This document shows positions 5,741 through 9,181 of a stretch of 9,181 nt of DNA, in pieces (the stretch's first letter is position 1; every line of letters begins with the position of its first letter). Location of the stretch: contig NZ_JAOZOZ010000063.1 of the NCBI RefSeq assembly GCF_029933015.1, forward strand, positions 1 to 9,181, read 5' to 3'. Source of the DNA: Hydrogenimonas sp. Lineage in GTDB: Bacteria; Campylobacterota; Campylobacteria; Campylobacterales; Hydrogenimonadaceae. The notes beneath the pieces are model-generated. The model was not told where the DNA came from. It saw only the letters and a list, made by a program, of their open reading frames with translations, and did no database searches. The position numbers and the translations under genes are program-made.

Positions 5741-6932
5741 CGCGCTTCTCCTCTTTTGTTTCGAGATTTTTCACCCAGATCTCACCCGTGGAGAGTTCGT
5801 CCTCGCCGATGACGGCACAGTACTCCGCACCGAGCCGGTCGGCCGCTTTGAGGTGGGCTTTGAGGGACTTTTTGTTGTACTCGGTAAAGACTTTCGTATC
5901 ACGGCGCTTTTTGTGGGCCAGATCGACGATCGTATCGAGGGCTTCGGGGACCATCACGCCCAGATAGATCCCTTCGCGTCTCTTTTCGGGCATCTTGACC
6001 AGATCGAGGATCCTCTCGATGCCCAGGGCGAAACCGACGGCGGGTGTCGGTTTGCCTCCCAGAAACTCCACCAGACGGTTGTAGCGTCCGCCGCCGGCGA
6101 TGGCGCTCTGGGCGCCGATCTCGTCGCTGACGAATTCGAAAGCGGTGCGGGTGTAGTAGTCCAGACCCCGGACCAGTTTCGGGTCGAGTTCGTAGGGGAG
6201 GGCGTGGGCGTCGAGAAGTTTGACGAGAGTGGAGAAGTCGGCGTCACAGGTTTCGCAGAGCTTTTCGGTGATGACGGGCGCCTCTTTCAGAAGGGCCTGG
6301 CAACTATCGACTTTGCAGTCGAGGACGCGGATCGGGTTGGTTTCGATGCGGCGCTGACAGTCTTCGCAGAGTCCGTCACGGATATCGTTCAGGTGGGCGA
6401 TGAGGTGTTCTCTGTATCCGGGCATGCATTCGGGGCATCCGAGGGAGTTGATCTTGATCCTGTAGCCGATGCCAAGGGCGTCGAAGATATCCTTGATCAT
6501 CAGGATGATCGTGAAATCCTCGTAGACGCTCCCTTCGCCGAAGCTTTCGCAGCCGAACTGGTGGAATTCCCGCAACCGGCCTTTCTGGGGGCGTTCGTAC
6601 CGGAACATCGGTCCGTGGTAGTACATCCGGTGGACGCCTCCCTTTTTGTCGAGCTTGTTCTGGATGAACATGCGGACCACGCCGGCGGTCCCTTCGGGCC
6701 GGAGGCAGACGTCGTGGCCGCCCTTGTCGATGAACTGGTACATCTCCTTGCCGACGATGTCGCTGCTTTCGCCTACGCTGCGTTTGAAGAGCTGGGTCTC
6801 TTCCAGCAGCGGGGTCTCGATGTATTCGTACCCGTAGCGTTCGGCGATCTCCCCGGCGGTTTTCAGGACATGGACGAACTTTTCGTTGTCGGGGGAGATG
6901 ATATCTTTCATTCCGCGAAGTGCTTGAATCAT
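5718..6932 (-). CDS. hisS: Histidyl-tRNA synthetase
   Basis: This 404-residue class II synthetase charges tRNA-His with histidine, acting as a cytoplasmic dimer. Class II motif 2 is at 107-126 (GPMFRYERPQKGRLREFHQF). The ATP-binding RPEGT lies at 78-82. The histidine-specific signatures LVRGLDYYTRT (253-262 region) and AGGGRYN (279-285) are intact, and motif 3 (PAVGFALGIERI) is at 297-308. The anticodon-binding domain occupies about 320-404. The insertion domain (about 164-232) carries the cysteine pairs C166/C169, C189/C192 and C226/C229, plus C206 and C211. That pattern is found in many bacterial HisRS and may bind a metal. The ATG at 6932 overlaps the tmk stop (ATGA), with AAGGAA upstream. 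The C-terminal end overlaps the start of speA by 23 bases. Confidence 0.97.
   Translation of the reverse strand: MIQALRGMKDIISPDNEKFVHVLKTAGEIAERYGYEYIETPLLEETQLFKRSVGESSDIVGKEMYQFIDKGGHDVCLRPEGTAGVVRMFIQNKLDKKGGVHRMYYHGPMFRYERPQKGRLREFHQFGCESFGEGSVYEDFTIILMIKDIFDALGIGYRIKINSLGCPECMPGYREHLIAHLNDIRDGLCEDCQRRIETNPIRVLDCKVDSCQALLKEAPVITEKLCETCDADFSTLVKLLDAHALPYELDPKLVRGLDYYTRTAFEFVSDEIGAQSAIAGGGRYNRLVEFLGGKPTPAVGFALGIERILDLVKMPEKRREGIYLGVMVPEALDTIVDLAHKKRRDTKVFTEYNKKSLKAHLKAADRLGAEYCAVIGEDELSTGEIWVKNLETKEEKRVAISEFD
5748..5754 (-). promoter_or_regulatory. Shine-Dalgarno deciding the TTG start of speA
   Basis: AGAGGAG on the minus strand lies seven bases before the TTG at 5740, inside the last codons of hisS. 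With no ATG or GTG near the conserved N-terminus of SpeA, it is the main evidence for the TTG start. Confidence 0.7.
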
Positions 6933-7510
6933 AGACGTTCCTTGATATGCTGATAGATGGTTTCGGTGATGGTTTCGAGAGGATCGGCCGCGTCGACGAC
7001 GAGATGGTCGATATCGAGCAGATCGACCAGCTCTCCCATCGTCTTCTGTACCTCGAGCATGTAGTCGATGCCCCGTTTTTCGATGGCGTCGCCGCTCTTT
7101 TGGCCCAGGCGTGCGCTCAGGGTCTCCCTGTCGATACGAAAGAGTATCACCGTGTCGGGAAAGATGCCGTCGGTGGCGAAGCGGTTGAGTTGCAGCAGCA
7201 TGTCGACGGCGATCTTTTCGTGGACATGGGCGTAGGCGATGCCGGAAATGAAGGAGCGGTCGCTCAGGATCAGCCTTTCGAGGTTGGGACGGATGATACG
7301 TTCGGTGTGTTCGGCCCTGTCGGCCAGAAAGAGCAGGGCTTCGCTGCGGGGGTGGATGTTTCCCTCATCGAGCAGTATCGTGCGGATCTTCTTTCCCAGC
7401 GCCGTGCCGCCGGGCTCCCTGGTGAGCACACAATCGTCGAAACGTTCCCGCAGTCGCGCGATCTGGGTGCTTTTGCCGACGGTGTCGATCCCTTCGAAAA
7501 CCACGTACAT
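6929..7510 (-). CDS. tmk: Thymidylate kinase
   Basis: This 193-residue P-loop kinase phosphorylates dTMP to dTDP with ATP, an essential step in dTTP supply. The Walker A loop is G7-I-D-T-V-G12-K13-S14-T15. The dTMP-binding D9 and the TREPGGT segment (30-36) are present, as is the DR motif D84-R85 in LSDRSFISGIAY. The LID region (134-150) reads RLGQKSGDAIEKRGIDY. The length is short but normal for the Campylobacterota form. The T10-V11 pair in the P-loop differs from the more common Gly-Ser or Gly-Ala and probably does not alter function. The ATG at 7510 is 4 bases after coaD and has only a weak Shine-Dalgarno (GAAGAG). The stop overlaps hisS by ATGA, so both junctions suggest translational coupling. 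Confidence 0.96.
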   Translation of the reverse strand: MYVVFEGIDTVGKSTQIARLRERFDDCVLTREPGGTALGKKIRTILLDEGNIHPRSEALLFLADRAEHTERIIRPNLERLILSDRSFISGIAYAHVHEKIAVDMLLQLNRFATDGIFPDTVILFRIDRETLSARLGQKSGDAIEKRGIDYMLEVQKTMGELVDLLDIDHLVVDAADPLETITETIYQHIKERL

Positions 7511-7514
7511 CGGA

Positions 7515-8012
7515 TTACTCTTCGTGCCCGATCGGGGACTGGATCATCGTATGGACCTTCGGGGGCAGGAGGTGGGCACAGGAGGCGCCGTGGCCCAGGA
7601 TCGAACGCACAACCGAGGAGCTGATGAAGGCGTTTTCGAGGCTGGGCATCAGGTAGACCGTCTCGATCTCGGGATCGAGGGAGGCGTTGGCGTATCCCAT
7701 CTGGAGTTCGTACTCGAAGTCGCTGACGGCCCGCAGACCGCGGATGATGATCTTCGAATCCATTTCTCGGCAGAAGTCGACCAGCAGGCTCGAAAAGCCT
7801 TCGACGGTGACGTTTTCGATCTTTTCGCAGGCGGCTTTTGCCATCGCGATGCGCCGCTCGTGGGAAAACATCGGTCTCTTTTCGCTCGATTTGGCGACGG
7901 CGACGACGATCTCGTCGAAGAGGTGGGTCGCCCGGACGATGATGTCCATATGGCCGTTGGTGATCGGGTCGAAGGTACCCGGATAGATGACGCGTTTGAC
8001 GTTTCGTTTCAT
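7515..8012 (-). CDS. coaD: Phosphopantetheine adenylyltransferase
   Basis: This 165-residue nucleotidyltransferase joins ATP and 4'-phosphopantetheine to give dephospho-CoA, the penultimate step of coenzyme A synthesis. The family signatures are complete: GTFDPITNGH at 12-21 with the (H/T)xGH motif ending in H21, the substrate-binding RGLRAVSDFEYE at 91-102, and ISSSVVR (130-136), the ISSTxVR motif. The start used is the ATG at 8012, which overlaps the ubiX stop as ATGA and has GAGGA just upstream. A longer frame reaching 8072 would only add residues read from within ubiX. The length is normal for the family (about 160). The gene ends 4 bases before tmk. Confidence 0.97.
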   Translation of the reverse strand: MKRNVKRVIYPGTFDPITNGHMDIIVRATHLFDEIVVAVAKSSEKRPMFSHERRIAMAKAACEKIENVTVEGFSSLLVDFCREMDSKIIIRGLRAVSDFEYELQMGYANASLDPEIETVYLMPSLENAFISSSVVRSILGHGASCAHLLPPKVHTMIQSPIGHEE

Positions 8013-8536
8013 GCTTCCTCGATTTTCCAGCGTTTGTAGAGATCGTTTTCGATGCCCAGCAGGTCGAACCATTTGCCCACGATGAAGCGCTCCATCTCCT
8101 CCACCGTTTCGTGATCGCCGTAATAGCCCGGTATCGGCGGCGCGACGACGACGCCCAGGCGCGAGAGCTTCAGCATGTTTTCGAGGGCGATGGCGCTGAA
8201 GGGCATCTCCCTGGGGGCCAGCAGCAGAGGCCTGCGCTCCTTGATCATCACGGCGGCGGTGCGGGTGAGAAGATTGTCGGCGATGCCGCAGGCGATCTTC
8301 GCCAGCGTGTTCATGCTGCAGGGGGCGACGATCATTGCGTCGCTGGGAAAGGAACCCGAAGCCACAGGCGCGGCGATGTCGTTTTCGTCGTAGATTCGCA
8401 CGTTTTCATGGGTGACGACATCCCGGGCACTTTCCGAAAGGATCAGGTAGGGCTCCACGCCTTCGGGAAGATACTCCAGAACCCTGTAGCCCAGCTGAAC
8501 GCCGCTGGCGCCGGTGACGGCGACGATCAGCCTCAT
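8009..8536 (-). CDS. ubiX: Flavin prenyltransferase UbiX
   Basis: This 175-residue flavoprotein attaches a dimethylallyl group to FMN to make prenylated FMN, the cofactor of UbiD-type decarboxylases. In this lineage that cofactor would serve quinone (probably menaquinone-pathway) or aromatic acid decarboxylation; the UbiD partner is not in the window. Typical segments are VTGASGVQLGY (7-17) for flavin binding, the SGSFPSDAMIVAPCSMNTLAKIACGIADNL region (61-90), the REMPFS strand (108-113) and PPIPGYY near residue 137. The length is a little short of E. coli UbiX (189) but all blocks are present. The ATG at 8536 overlaps the flgA stop as ATGA and has GGTGGAG upstream. The stop in turn overlaps coaD by ATGA. 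Confidence 0.96.
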   Translation of the reverse strand: MRLIVAVTGASGVQLGYRVLEYLPEGVEPYLILSESARDVVTHENVRIYDENDIAAPVASGSFPSDAMIVAPCSMNTLAKIACGIADNLLTRTAAVMIKERRPLLLAPREMPFSAIALENMLKLSRLGVVVAPPIPGYYGDHETVEEMERFIVGKWFDLLGIENDLYKRWKIEEA

Positions 8537-9181
8537 CGGATCTCCACCCTTTTTCTGCCTGTGACGACACCACGTATCGCTCTGCCGTCCGTTTTTTTCA
8601 CCGTGATATTGTCTCCTATGTATCCGTTCTGCATCGCCGTCGCCTCGAATTCGATATGGACGGGACCGTCTTCGTAGACGCAGAGAACCCTTTCGTTTTT
8701 CGTCACGGCCGGTATGGGCTGCACCATCTTCCGGGTGACGATTTTCCCCGGCGCGATGTTCTGCCTGGCCACGTAACGTCCCTCGATCGGATCGCTCAGA
8801 GGGATGTCGTGGAGTCTGACGAAGGGTATGACGTCGTACTCGAGTGCGTTCAAGCTGATCATTTTATCTTTTTTTATTTGATGATTGGCTTTATAGACGC
8901 CGATCGTCGCATCGAGGGCGTATTGGAAAAAGTGGCGTTTTCTGCCGCATTTGACGACGAAGGTTCCGCTCTTTCTACGCAGACCGCTTTTGGAGAGTTT
9001 CAGTGAACATTGTGGGGTAAAAGTGAATCTCTCCCGTTTCGAGCCCGTGGGTTTGACGGTGACGGAGCGGATATCGATGGTTTTATAGCGCTTTTTGTAA
9101 GCCTGGACGATATGCCGGGTGATTTTCGGGTCCTGGCGGATATCGGTGCGCTCGAAAGTGACGATACCGCTTTTGGGTGGG
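8533..9181 (-). CDS. flgA: Flagellar P-ring assembly chaperone FlgA, N-terminus beyond the window
   Basis: FlgA is a periplasmic chaperone needed to assemble the FlgI P-ring of the flagellum. Only the last 215 codons are seen. The frame has no stop from 9180 down to the TGA at 8533, so the ATG at 8862 is an internal methionine and not the start. The signal peptide should lie outside the window. The visible part includes two cysteines (C58 and C78 of the fragment) flanking a KLSKSGLRRKSG loop, possibly a periplasmic disulfide, then the C-terminal SAF domain from about residue 120. The SAF hallmark is the RYVARQNIAPGKIVTRKMV stretch, and the end is RGVVTGRKRVEIR. Its stop overlaps ubiX by ATGA. 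From memory the neighbour further upstream in relatives is uvrD; this cannot be tested here. Confidence 0.93.
   Translation of the reverse strand, partial: PPKSGIVTFERTDIRQDPKITRHIVQAYKKRYKTIDIRSVTVKPTGSKRERFTFTPQCSLKLSKSGLRRKSGTFVVKCGRKRHFFQYALDATIGVYKANHQIKKDKMISLNALEYDVIPFVRLHDIPLSDPIEGRYVARQNIAPGKIVTRKMVQPIPAVTKNERVLCVYEDGPVHIEFEATAMQNGYIGDNITVKKTDGRAIRGVVTGRKRVEIR

Noticed and set aside
5853..6953. 366-codon plus-strand open frame opposite hisS
   Set aside because: It is antisense to an intact HisRS, has a composition typical of a reverse-complement frame, and shows no motif or convincing ribosome site.
5954..7510. Cysteine pairs in HisRS (within 166-229 of the protein) as a novel metal site
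   Set aside because: As far as I recall, the same CxxC-rich insertion is common in bacterial HisRS, so it is noted in the gene entry but not treated as new.
8533..8862. A complete 109-codon FlgA starting at the ATG at 8862
   Set aside because: The same frame continues upstream without a stop to the window edge and encodes sequence consistent with the FlgA middle domain, so the gene is cut by the window edge and is not a short SAF-only protein.

Overview
This window reads as chromosomal DNA from a flagellated member of the Campylobacterota (formerly Epsilonproteobacteria) with G+C content unusually high for that phylum. The evidence is gene content and order. Reading the minus strand, the genes run flgA, ubiX, coaD, tmk, hisS, speA, cysE and an aspartate aminotransferase gene. 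From memory, this matches the order of the Cj0769c to Cj0762c block in Campylobacter jejuni, and part of it (flgA, ubiX, coaD, tmk) is also found in Helicobacter pylori. No sequence comparison was run. Genus is not resolved; a free-living vent or sediment type is only an inference from the base composition.

All ten genes are on the minus strand, so the text follows transcription from right to left. The right edge (8533-9181) holds the C-terminal two thirds or so of FlgA, a flagellar P-ring assembly chaperone; its reading frame stays open to the end of the window, so the gene is cut by the edge. A tightly packed run follows: ubiX, coaD, tmk and hisS, with three ATGA overlaps and one 4-base gap. 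hisS overlaps speA by 23 bases, and cysE follows 27 bases later. speA starts at TTG and cysE at GTG, each behind a strong Shine-Dalgarno sequence. This block combines cofactor synthesis (prenylated FMN, coenzyme A), dTTP supply, tRNA charging, polyamine synthesis and the first step of cysteine synthesis. Nothing links these in one pathway, so it looks like a housekeeping operon.

After cysE lies a small predicted lipoprotein gene of unknown function (2843-3091). A 184-base intergenic stretch follows. It contains a terminator-like hairpin, a near-perfect inverted repeat and a Campylobacterota-style promoter for the last transcription unit. That unit is the aminotransferase gene, an unlisted 55-codon gene for a single-span membrane protein, and an EAL-HDOD signalling protein whose EAL domain has lost several catalytic residues. 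The three genes are joined by TGATG and TAAACATG junctions, which suggests translational coupling. A hairpin and a heptanucleotide tandem repeat close the window on the left.

Most of the window is ordinary core genome. The parts that deserve attention are the small membrane protein coupled to the degenerate EAL-HDOD protein, the orphan lipoprotein, and the inverted repeat at the aminotransferase promoter. I saw no mobile element, CRISPR array, tRNA, rRNA or defence system.
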